Made by a program: the position numbers and the translations under genes
Shown here: piece by piece, positions 43,301 to 53,696 of the stretch
How positions within the stretch are numbered: the stretch's first letter is position 1
Layout of the letters: every line of letters starts with the position of its first letter
Source of the DNA: Paracyclopina nana
Taxonomy: Eukaryota; Arthropoda; Copepoda; Cyclopoida; Cyclopettidae
Assembly (NCBI GenBank): GCA_019096065.1
Contig: JAGUCH010000002.1
Span: 15,574,501-15,638,500 of the forward strand
Reading direction: 5' to 3'
DNA length: 64,000 nt
The notes under the pieces: generated by a model
What the model was told of the DNA's origin: nothing
Databases searched by the model: none
Seen by the model: the letters and a program-made list of their open reading frames with translations, nothing else

Positions 43301-46300
43301 TAGCAAAGTGTTGTTTGGCATGACTTGAAAAATTGAGCAGGATCCGTTTTCAAGATCAGCAGGGAATACAATAGTTTGTCTTTCAGGTCTGCCCACAAGG
43401 GAGGCTGCCACAAAAAGGAAACAGTCCTACTAAGTGCCTTAGTAGTAGTGGTAGTAGGGCATAGCAAGCAAATTCCCAAATGGACTGGGATCTTTTCTGA
43501 GCAACTCAAAAGTTGCACTCTTATTTTTTTGGCCCACTTTCATGGCACATATTAAGGTTAATTGATCCATGAAAAGGGCGCTCAACAAAAAATATTCTCT
43601 GTTTCTAGTATGTAAGATGTGTGAGTGTGTGTGCATCAAGCCTCAGTGAATGTGTGACAATAAAAGATGGCCCTGCCATATAAGTCTGACACATTTTCCA
43701 CTCACATGAGAGAAAATTGCCCACTTTTTCTGCTCCCCATATTTGTAATGCAAAAGCAAAGATGAAATGAGATTCATGCAAATTAAAATGCAAAAGTTGG
43801 CTCACAGATGGCGCCACCATAGCTTGATGAATGGATATGATTTATTGCAACAGATGGCGCTTTTTATCAGCTGCTCAAACAATTTCAGCACAGCAGTAGG
43901 GCTTCTTTACCTGAATACATATGAAGTGCCAATCTAGATGTAGCTTGCACACTGAGGAGATTTTATTGCTTGTACTGCTCTCATTTGTATGCAAGTCATG
44001 CCTTTACTCTTGCTAGGAATCCACTAGCTCAAATTCTATGCATGACAAATAAATCACATGTCTCAAAATACATTTTCAGGGGAGATATGGAAAAGGCACT
44101 GGCCAAGAATACCTTAAGCACTTCATGGTGGAATACAAGAGGCCAGGAGTCCTCTCTGAATGGAGGCTTTATTCTGACAGAGATTCTCAGCAGGTAAAAC
44201 GTCTGGAACAGAAGAAGTTGGAAGCTAAAAGTCATTTCAAAGCATACTTCAATGCTGTAAGAGGAGGAATCTTCTCAAAATCCAATTATTCATTCCGCGG
44301 TGGGTTCATTATCATCTAAATTCCTTCTCTTTTTTGGTGGGGGAGAATGTTGACTCAACAGATAGACATGCTCACCATTCATCCATAGTTATCATGACAC
44401 ACAGACCAGAATGTCACCAACACCCCTACTACTAGTACCACATAATGTAGTACTGCTGGGAAATAATGGTTCCTAATTCGGAACCACGCACTGTAATCAC
44501 TCAATTGACTATAGCTGACATGACATAATTGATCATGACTCAATTGCAAAATTTTTATGGACATCAAAGCATAAAATGTACTATATTGCTCAGTGCATTT
44601 ATCATCATCCCGAGGCTAAAAAGTTTAAATATAACCTGCACTAGCGCCACCTTTGTTAGGTGTGGGGACAATATGAACTCATTTGAGAATTTAAAAATAG
44701 GAATTAACCTTGCTGTCAGTAAACATGGCCTACATTTTGACTGAATTGTCAACATAAAGGCAAAAATTGCTACAGGATGGAGGGAGCTGTAATTTTCCAA
44801 ATGATTGAGCTCCCATGTCCCACAGTTGACATCTAATCAATGGAGCTTTGTCTTCTTATCAAGGGTGCTGACATATCATTTTTATGCTGTAGGTCTTCAA
44901 TGGCAGCCGAGATACCATCACTCCTGTCTACCAGAGTTTCAATCCTCCAATATCTGCTAGTCAAATTAGAGTCATTCCCTTCAGTGAACACCCCCGCGTG
45001 GTTTGCCTTAGACTGGAGCTGCATGGTTGCTCTGACTCAAGTAATTTTACAAAAACATTTGCAGAAGGAAACATCTGCTGTAATACGTTTTTGCAGGTGG
45101 CTTAATAGCCTACTCATCTCCAGTGCCTGACCTTCTGGGTTCATTGAATGTGAGCTCAGACCAAACCTATTGGGAAGAGCAGAGCCATGGCCTTCTTACA
45201 AATGGATTCTATGGCCTTCAGGACATTCATACCAACACCATCCTCACATATGGTAAGGCCACCAACCAAAAGGCCAATGGAAAAAAGTTTATGTCTCCAT
45301 AAAATATTAAAAGCCCCAGCAGCAAGCTTGCTTGCTGACATTTCTGTCTTGTCTATATGTGTATGCTAGGCCGGGGGAAAATGGGACTTTTTTAAAGTTT
45401 TGTTTCAAGTAAATCTGCTTTGTAGAGGATGGTTGGATGAGTTGGAAGAGGAAAGGCCACAAAAAGCCAGTGGAGTTGATTTTCAAGTTTGACAGCCCCA
45501 GGAAGTTCCACAAAGTGAACATATTCTCAGCCAACCTCTTACACTTGGACATTCAGGTAAACAGCAAAAATAAAAAAAATACTTCAGCTACCACTATTTT
45601 AGTCCCAAAAATGAAAAAGATAGACTGCCATTCCCTCTGCAGATGTATTAACCCTGATACTTCCTTGATATGTGACTGAGCTCAAGATTTGCCAGCATAA
45701 TGCTAATACTTTTCCCCTTTTTCTTCTGCTGCTGCAGGTTTTCAAGAAGGCTGTAATTTGGTTCAGCATTGGTGGGGAGTATTACATTAAAGAGCCTGTC
45801 AGCTATGTCTACATGGCTGATACTATCCTCAAAGAGCCTAGAAATGTGTCAATTAGGCTCAATGGGCAAATTGGACGCTTTGTGAAAATTGAGCTCTACT
45901 TTTCAAATGTCTGGCTCTCCATAAGTGAAGTCACCTTTGACTCAGCTCCAGCTGAGGGAGCATTCTCAGCTGAGGAGGAGCCAGCTACAGCTGAGACTAC
46001 CCAGGCTCAGCAAACTGAGACCAGCAGTGAGGCTTCCAAGCCACAAGGTAAGCTGAGAGTGGTGCTCAGTTAACTGAGATAGTCTAAGCAGGTTGCTCAT
46101 TTTAGCTGAGATTGGCATGACTCCAACAACCTTGGAAGTGGAGGTGTTAATAGGAGTTCTGTCAGCTGTGACCTTCATCCTTTTGTTCATGTTCTTGATG
46201 ATCCTGGTGTATTCAAAGAGACAAAAATTCCTACAATCCCCTGCTTCAAGAGGAAGTGGGTTTCCTGTGCAAATCAACATGAAGGAATTGCTCACAGCCT

Positions 46301-49161
46301 CTCCAATCCTGAGTGGAGACACAACTAACAGTCACTCCCCCAATCTATTGACAATGGGGCAGCAGCAAGTGTCTGACTATGACCAGTTCTTGATACAAGA
46401 CCAGAGAACTTTTGAAGAGTGCAGGTCCAAGTGGCATTCTACTGGACATGTGGCAAAGTTGGATTATGCCAGGCCACCACTGTTCAGGTCTTCTCTTCAA
46501 CCAGGCCCAATCATTACTGCCAACCCATTGTGTTCAGAGTATGCTTCTGTGGATGTTCAAAATATCAGCCATTACAGGAGTATAGGCAAGCTCATTAAAA
46601 TTACTCAACCAGGACTCACATTAATTTTTGGCATTGACAGGTGGCCCACCACCCCCAGTTGTACCTCCCACAGTACCAGCAACCTCTGCAGCCACTTATA
46701 ATCTAGGCCACTACTTCCCTAGGGTGTCTTCAGAGCCTCCAACTCGAAAGAGCTATCAAACTGCCTCTAGAAATGGTGATCCCCTTAAGGTAAGCTTTAT
46801 TCCAGGAGCAGCAGCTCTGGTGTCAGAAGAGGATATTGCTTTGGGGTTAGGATTATCCATTCAAAGTTGATTGACACTTTGCATCATCTTTTTTCAAAAC
46901 CTCCTGTCAAAAGATAAAAAAGAGTATTCCACCAGCTCTTCCTTTGGGGGCTTTCTTTGTCATGCTAATTTACTACAACAGATAAACATTAGCCAGCACA
47001 GAGAGCCCACGTGACACAGTTTTGCTGCTTTCTGTGTATAGTAGTGGCTTTTGAAAAATGATGCAGTAAGACTGTCATTAATCTTTTCCAGCCACTTCCA
47101 ATGGCTGAAACTCTGTGGAATTTGACTACCACCATGCAAGCTTTGTGCAAGCAGCAGTCCTCATTGTCACTGGCTGAAATTCCCAGAACCAAACTGAGGC
47201 TCAAAGAATCCTTTGGAAGAGGATGTTTGGGAGAGGTAAATTGAATCAAAACATATATAGCATAGTAAGCTGGCTGAGGGGGAAATTAGCATAATTCAAT
47301 AAAGTATTGGGGAAAAAGGGCGCTAGGTCAAAATCTCCATTATGCAAATTAATTCCAGGTCTTGCTATGTGAGATCGATTCCGACTACTCCAACTTGCCT
47401 CAGCCTGTGGCTGTCAGATCTGGGCCTAATCACCTAAGTGACTCCTTCGACAGGCAAGAGTTTCTCAGGGAGAGCAGACTTTTGGCCTCCTTGAGGCATA
47501 CAAATGTGGCCAAGCTCATTGGAGTGGCCATGTGTGAGGAGCCCTACTGCACCATCCTTGAGCATTCCCTTTTGGGAGACCTGTACCACTATTTGAGGCA
47601 AATTAGCAAGGTTGTCAACTTCAATCCTGCTGGCTCCACAGTTAGTAGCTCCAACAGCTCGAGTGGATGCAGCTCTGGCTCTCCAATGCTGAGCAACAAT
47701 ACAATCAATTATTCAAAGATAGTAGACATGGCTGCACAAATTGCAAGTGGGATGAAGTACATGGAGACTCGCAACATTGTGCACAAGGACTTGGCAGCAA
47801 GGTAAAAAACTTTTGGATTTGCCCAACAGGTGGCGCTGGTTGCCTTGCCGGCTGGCTGCACGGCTGTGGGCAGACTTGGCAGTTGGCAGCGTTAATAGCG
47901 CCACCTATAACTCTTTTGTCCCTGAATATTATGTAAATGTCCACTACTCTTTTCCTCGCCATAGGAATTGTTTGCTCTGTGACAACAACGTAGTGAAAAT
48001 TACTGATGTGGCCATGGGCATCTCCCTGTTCAATAGTGATTATTCCGAGGTCCGAGGCCGCAGCTGTGCACCCATTCGCTGGCAGCCTTGGGAGACTCTA
48101 TTACTGGTAAGCCTTACTCTGAGTAATATAAGCTTCCCTCAACTGCATTCTTAATCAATCATGCAGAGTAATAATACAACAACAATAATCCTACTGCAAT
48201 ATTAAAGATGGGAGAGCAAACACTCTCTCATCAAACAGGCCTAACCTAACACAATGTGAAAGGGGAGGATTTGCTATGGAGGCATCAGAAAAAAATGCTC
48301 GAATTCCTCTTGGGAATGTCTCATCTGAGTTGCTTCAAGGGAAAAACCAGGGGATAGCCCCAAGGGTTTCTCGAGCATGATACACATCTAAAATGAATCT
48401 CCCCTTTTTTTCTATTTGCTGCCACTGTCCTCAGCTAGCTCTTAGCTCCTCGCAAAATGACTTGCAATAAAAAAACTTCAATCTACATACAGAAGTTGGG
48501 AGCAAAACCAGGCCAAGATCAACTTTGTGTGATCATTTTTTGCTAACCAAGCTTTGAGCAAGAAGTATGATTATCTTGGCACCCTGACAGTTTGCAGTTG
48601 TGAAGGAGGAGAAAATGGCAACTTCTCGAGCTTCCTTTTTGGCTTAATGATGTCCCACATTTGCTTGGAGGAAAAAGTTTCTTCTGTCGGATGACAGCTT
48701 CCATTTTTCTTGCAGGGCCGTTTGTCAACTCAGAGCAATGTCTGGTCATTTGGCATCACTGTGTGGGAAATGCTCACCTTGTGCAGGCAGAGACCATTTG
48801 CACTTCTCACGGATATCGGTATATAGAACACAGGATAGAAGATAAGATTATGCGTGTTGACGACTTATTTTTCGTTTGCAGAGGTCCTCCAAAATGCAGA
48901 GGCCATCTACTACAATGAAGGACGACAGGTGAATATACACTATAGTATATAGGTAGGAAAGTTTTAAATTTGCTAAAGGGCGTCGTTGGTGTCTCGTTTC
49001 AGGTGGAGCTTTCTCATCCGGAACAGTGTGAAAGAGACATTTGGGAATTGTTGGAAGAATGCTGGAATCGTGACGAGGATGCGAGGCCAACCTTTTCGGA
49101 AATAAGCATGTTCCTCAAGAGGAAAAGCCTCAGCAACGAGCAGTGTGAAACCAGCAAATAA
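40343..49161 (+). CDS. Discoidin-domain receptor with degenerate tyrosine kinase (likely pseudokinase)
   Basis: Sixteen coding exons, all in phase: 40343-40433, 41539-41644, 42845-42965, 44080-44193, 44893-45040, 45097-45252, 45426-45556, 45738-46047, 46106-46579, 46641-46789, 47092-47235, 47359-47801, 47965-48106, 48716-48818, 48882-48928, 49003-49161. The product is 945 residues. A signal peptide (1-26) is followed by an F5/8-type discoidin domain (32-190, GGAWCP and RLELHGC), the DDR second beta-sandwich (195-370), TM (407-427), a juxtamembrane region and a C-terminal kinase fold (632-945). The glycine loop GRGCLG is kept. The VAIK lysine is Arg (VAVR, 668), HRD is HKD (790-792), DFG is DVA (810-812) and SDVWSFG is SNVWSFG (851). 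DDRs are collagen receptors; this one may signal as a scaffold. The exon 9 donor has an alternative GC site at 46586. Confidence 0.9.
43806..43861 (+). promoter_or_regulatory. Pair of CTCF-like AGATGGCGC motifs in a receptor intron
   Basis: AGATGGCGCC (43806-43815) and AGATGGCGCT (43852-43861) lie in the same orientation 46 bp apart in intron 3 of the discoidin receptor. They resemble the core of animal CTCF sites. Binding is not shown. Confidence 0.3.
47828..47906. promoter_or_regulatory. Inverted AGGTGGCGCT pair inside a receptor intron
   Basis: AGGTGGCGCT (47828-47837) and its exact reverse complement AGCGCCACCT (47897-47906) flank a GC-rich 59-bp spacer in intron 12. This could be a convergent pair of CTCF-like sites, or the ends of a tiny inverted-repeat element. 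Confidence 0.3.
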
Positions 49162-49162
49162 A
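49157..49162 (+). terminator. AATAAA overlapping the discoidin receptor stop codon
   Basis: AATAAA contains the TAA at 49159-49161. If it is used, the 3' UTR would be only 15 to 30 nt long. A later signal might be used instead, since the next gene ends more than 500 bp away. Confidence 0.35.
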
Positions 49163-49705
49163 GTCTATTATATATGAGCTTGCTACCACATATGTGGGTT
49201 TCAATCAGTCAATTATCTTCTGGGGTAAAAAAGGGGGAAAGCACCAACTTTCTTCCTTTGGCCATAAATTGATCCCCACCAGACGAAATAGCAACAACTT
49301 CAAGCATCTCAAACTTCTTGCTTTGTTCTCCATTTTTGATCAATGAAATGTAAGCACACCATCAAACATAGCTATATACTTTCCCCGTCATTGCAGTTGT
49401 TGTTGCTGGTGGGGTCTCAAAATAAGTGGGCTTTCTCACACCCACAAATTCTACCAAGATATCATCAATACTACCCACTGCTATTCGTGCGACACCCCTC
49501 GAATTTGAGCCTCCTCCCAGGAAATTGAGTGTGAAATAAAAAATTGTCCCACTACATACAAGCAGCATAGCAGACAAATTCTAAATACAAAGTTATGGTG
49601 GCTCTTTTTCCATTTGGATATGTGACCCACTCCCAAGGGAGCCATTTACTTGCTGCACTGTATAAAAAAAGAGAGAGAAGGGGAATGCTTTTATTTTTTT
49701 TTTGT
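49162..49705. other. Spacer between the discoidin receptor and the kelch gene
   Basis: A 544-bp gap between convergent genes with no supported exon. It holds the 3' UTRs. A minus-strand AATAAA (about 49690-49695) is the likely poly(A) signal of the kelch gene. Confidence 0.4.
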
Positions 49706-50863
49706 TCAACAATTCTCCTGAATGAGCCCTTCAGGTACTGTGACCATTGCCATGTCTGATTTGGGCTCCTGCAGATACTGGATCAGGTAGTCCCAGTTTG
49801 ATTCACCATCAAATTCCTCCACTGAATTCAAGTGGCCTCCTTGGTAGCCTCCAAAAGCTGTGAGCAAATCGTTGTCATAAGAGCCCAGCACAAACTCAGT
49901 TCTCCTATGCTGCATTGAGGTGAACTCTGACCAGACACCTGATGTGATGTCATAGTACTCCACTGTGGCAACAGGTGCAAGTTGGCCCACATTGGGCCCA
50001 GTTGCTTCACCCCAACCACCAGCAGCCACAAATCCGTCCCTAAAGTGGGCACATGCCAAAGAAGACCTGTTCTGCTCCATGTCAGCTAATCTTTCCCATT
50101 TCATGGTGTCCAAGTCGAGGCTTTCCAGCCGTTTCTTCTCCCCATCTGTATCCAAGCCGCCCATAAGGTAGATTTTGTCCTCAGACTTAGAGGCCACGGC
50201 ACAAAATCCCATCCTATAGCCCGTCAAATCCACACCTTGCACCCAAGTGTCAGTCAGAGGGTCGTATATCTACAAGGGTAAAAGCGCAATTTGCGGGGTC
50301 ACGCAACCTATTTCAACTTGACGAAACCCACTTCTATGTCATTGTGCTGGGCAAAAGGGCCCTCTCCGCCAATGGCATAAATGAGTCCTGCTGCTGCCAC
50401 CAGTTGAAAAGTGAACCTTCCTTTGAGCAGAGGTGCAATTGGCACCCACCCTTCAGCCACATTGGTTAAATCCAATTTAAAGCACTCCTTCACTTCCAGC
50501 ACCAGGTTGTACCCTCCACACACATAGATGCTGTCATTCACACTCAATTAGCAAGCTAATAGGAATTATACAGATGTTGGTGTCACCTTCCATCCAAGTA
50601 AGTGGCACCAAATGATTTCCTGCCCTTTGGTAATGGTGGGAGATTGGCCTGGAACAGGCCACACCTTGGTGAGTAGGCCTCCACAGTGGTGAGGCTGCCC
50701 TCAAAAATGCCATCTGATTCACCACCCAATATCACACTGACATCTGCAGCAGGAATTTACTTTTTATTAGGCCCATAAATGCAAGCCAAGTTATGGCCAA
50801 GTTACCTCCACAAGCGGTGCCAAGGATGACAAGGAAAATTACTGCTGCCCCAGAGAGACACAT
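49706..50863 (-). CDS. Secreted kelch-repeat protein
   Basis: Four minus-strand exons: 50863-50806, 50743-50587, 50542-50332 and 50269-49706, all in phase. The intron at 50543-50586 is only 44 nt. The product is 329 residues. The N-terminus MCLSGAAVIFLVILGTACG is a signal peptide with a small-residue cleavage site, encoded almost alone by exon 1. The rest is about five to six kelch blades with paired glycines and Y-x(6)-W spacing: VILGGESDG, IYVCGGYN, IYAIGGEG, IYLMGGLDTDG, VAAGGWGE and LLTAFGGYQGG. There is no BTB or BACK domain, so this is not a KLHL ubiquitin adaptor. A secreted single propeller is expected; the partner is unknown. The gene is intact. Confidence 0.85.
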
Positions 50864-51634
50864 TGTGCCTTCTTTCTATTAGCAGATTAACTTGGCTCTT
50901 TACGAGCACTGTGGACTATCAGGATCGCCTTATCTTTGACAATGTTTGTCATGCTAGGCAGTGCAACAACTTCCATGCCTTATAATCACACATCACACCC
51001 ATTGTATTCAAATAAGCAAATATAGCTTCAAAAATTGCACTCTTCTCTCAATTCTGCAGCTTTTCTCTGCTCAATGTGCTAATATGCACTTGAATGCCAT
51101 GCATTGTTGATTGCCACTGACCTTAAGTGTAACTAAGCAGTCTAAGCTAGTATATCATCAAATGGCTTACGTAATTATCTAATGCATAGTTTTCCGTCCA
51201 GTTTTTTCCGCAAAATTCCGCTACTCTTCATTACTGAAAAGCGAAGCAATTCAGGTGAGGCAATCTTTTTTGGCATAACGCTCACTTTTGCAAAAAACCG
51301 TGCTCTAAGATCTGGGACCTAAAACCTTAAATCTATTATTCCATAATTTTTCAATTAGAAACATAATAAAGTTGAACTCAGCCTGAAACGATTTTATAAC
51401 CTATTTTTGTAGCGTTTTTGTAATCAAAACCAGCACCTTGTTAATGCAGTGAAATAAAGAATTGACATATAAATTGGGCTTGACTTTGTTACGATCCTTC
51501 AAACTGACGTGGATAAGCAAAATATCGCCGAGTAGCAGAAGAGTGAGAAGAGAAGTGTTTTGTTACTTTTGCACTGTCATCAATACCTTGAGTTCACACT
51601 GGCTGTCAACTCCGGGCCCAATTCGGCCTCCACC
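50864..51634. promoter_or_regulatory. Divergent gap between the kelch gene and HRD1
   Basis: A 771-bp intergenic stretch with start codons facing apart. It should contain both promoters. No coding sequence and no named core element are visible. Confidence 0.35.
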
Positions 51635-53624
51635 ATGAGGTCAGCTTTGTTGACGGGTGCCAGCCTCGCCTTGACCTCGGCGGTCATCGGCAATGCTTAC
51701 TACCAACGGCAGCAATTCTACCCGAGTGTCGTGTACATCACCAAGAGCAATCCGAGCATGGCCGTCATTTACGTCCAAGCCTTCGTCATGGTCCTCCTGT
51801 TCGGCAAGCTGATGCGCAAAATATTCTTTGGCAGCCTCAGAGCAGCCGAGTTTGAGCATCTTTTGGATCGGTCGTGGTACGCGGTCACTGAGACCTGTCT
51901 CGCCTTCACTGTTTTCAAGTGAGTTTACTGCCTTAATTCGATTCCCTCAATGGGGCCCACAATCTTTAAAATGCTTCCTAGGGATGACTTTTCACCAAAG
52001 TTCGTGGCGTTGTTCACCTTGCTCCTGTTTCTCAAATCATTCCACTGGCTGGCCGAAGATCGGGTGGACTTCATGGAGAGATCACCGAGCATATCTCTGC
52101 TTTTCCACGTGCGCGTCATCTCCTTGGCCGCATTACTGGCAATCATCGATGTCAACTTCATCATGCACGCATATCAGTCCACGCTGACCAAGGGAGCATC
52201 GGTGCAACTCGTGTTTGGCTTCGAGTATGCCATTTTGCTCACCATTGTGGCCAACACCCTGGTCAAATATGTGCTGCATAGCATCGACCTGTACAGTGAG
52301 AACCCTTGGGAAAACAAGGCTGTTTTCATGCTATACACTGAGCTCGTCATCGGACTCGTCAAAGTCATCCTTTACGGCCTTTTCATTGTCATCATGGTCA
52401 GGATTTACACGTTACCTCTTTTTGCTGTCAGACCTATGTACTTGACAGCGAGAGCCTTCAAAAAGGCCTTCAATGATGTCATTTTGTCCCGACGGGCCAT
52501 TCACAACATGAACACGTGGTACCCCGATGCAACCCCCGAAGAGTTGGAAAACACGGACAACGTATGCATAATTTGCAGGTGAGCTCATCATTCGCAAGCT
52601 GTATCATGCGTTACTTCATGGAGCATTTGTAGGGAGGAAATGGTGGCGCCTTCCACAAAGAAGTTGCCCTGCAATCACATTTTCCACAAAAACTGCCTCA
52701 GATCATGGTTTCAAAGGCAGCAGACTTGCCCCACCTGCCGTTTGGATGTGCTGAGAGCCCCCATTCCGGGCAGACAGCCTCCTCATGCAAGGCCTCAACC
52801 TGCTCCACAACCGCAGCAGCAACAACCACAACAACAGCAGCCACAACATCCAAATCAGCAGCAACCGAACTTGCACCCTCAGCCCAATATGAACCAGTTG
52901 TTTGCTCAGCTTATGGCTGCAAACGCTAGATTGCATTTCCCACCACCACAGCCAGCACCTAATGCACCTCCAACGACTGCTACTGGTAAAAACAGGATGC
53001 ATTTTCCGCGATGCTTTGATTAAAGTGGTTTCTATTTTAGGTACTGCAGCCTCAAATCATGCCCCCTCACCACCCCCAAGTTTGAACAGCGTTTTTCCAC
53101 CTTTCCCACCTCCGCACCTATTTGTTCCCCCTTTCACAATTCCACCTCCGATGCCTCCGCAAAACTTCTCTGGCCTCACGGATGAGGAATTGAAGGCCAT
53201 GGAGGGCCACGAGAGAGCTAACGTCGAAGCTAGGATCAAATGCTTACGCAACATTCAAGTGCTCTTGGATGCTGCTGTCATGGAGATGCAGCAATATTCA
53301 TCCGTTGTCAGCAACCTCGATTTGGCCTCTAGGAGGTCCCCGGCTGGTCCTAGTGCAGCTACTGCCCCTGAAACAGCAGCATCGACACCTGGACCTCATT
53401 CAGAGGCAGCCAATTCTAATGAGGCTCCAGCTTCATCGGAAGCTGCTGTTGTTTGTAGTGAAAACGCTGCTGCTGCCAGTTTAAGCAATGGATCTACTGG
53501 TGCGAGACCCAAGGTGAAATCCGAGGCTGAAGACAAAAGAGCTAAAGCTGGGGGGGACGAAAATGATGAAGTGCGCAAACGAAGGCTGGAGAAATTTGGA
53601 AACGCTACGAACAGTTCAGATTAA
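51635..53624 (+). CDS. SYVN1: HRD1/synoviolin, ER-membrane E3 ubiquitin ligase
   Basis: Four exons: 51635-51918, 51982-52578, 52633-52985 and 53041-53624, in phase, with introns of 54 to 63 nt. The product is 605 residues (human SYVN1 617). Residues 1-260 hold the multi-pass membrane part. The RING-H2 domain spans about 290-340, split by intron 2: CIIC, then CNHIFHKNC and CPTCR, with all eight zinc ligands present. A Pro/Gln-rich stretch follows, partly from CAG/CAA repeats, then a helical segment (LTDEELKAMEGHERANVEAR) and a Ser/Ala-rich tail. HRD1 forms the retrotranslocation channel and ligase of ERAD with SEL1L/HRD3 and Derlins. An AATAAA at 53683-53688 lies 9 nt before the GPATCH4 stop on the opposite strand. 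Confidence 0.94.
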
Positions 53625-53628
53625 TTAT

Positions 53629-53634
53629 TTTATT
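53629..53634 (-). terminator. Poly(A) signal of GPATCH4
   Basis: AATAAA on the minus strand, 62 nt past the GPATCH4 stop and 5 nt from the HRD1 stop codon. Cleavage downstream would fall in HRD1 coding sequence, so the two transcripts overlap. Confidence 0.5.
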
Positions 53635-53682
53635 ATCATTATGGTAGGTAGGTAGGTGTTTCTTTCTTAATTCGAGGATACA

Positions 53683-53688
53683 AATAAA
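53683..53688 (+). terminator. Poly(A) signal of HRD1
   Basis: AATAAA 58 nt after the HRD1 stop. Cleavage 10 to 30 nt on would fall within the last GPATCH4 coding exon on the other strand. Confidence 0.5.
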
Positions 53689-53696
53689 ATCACAGC

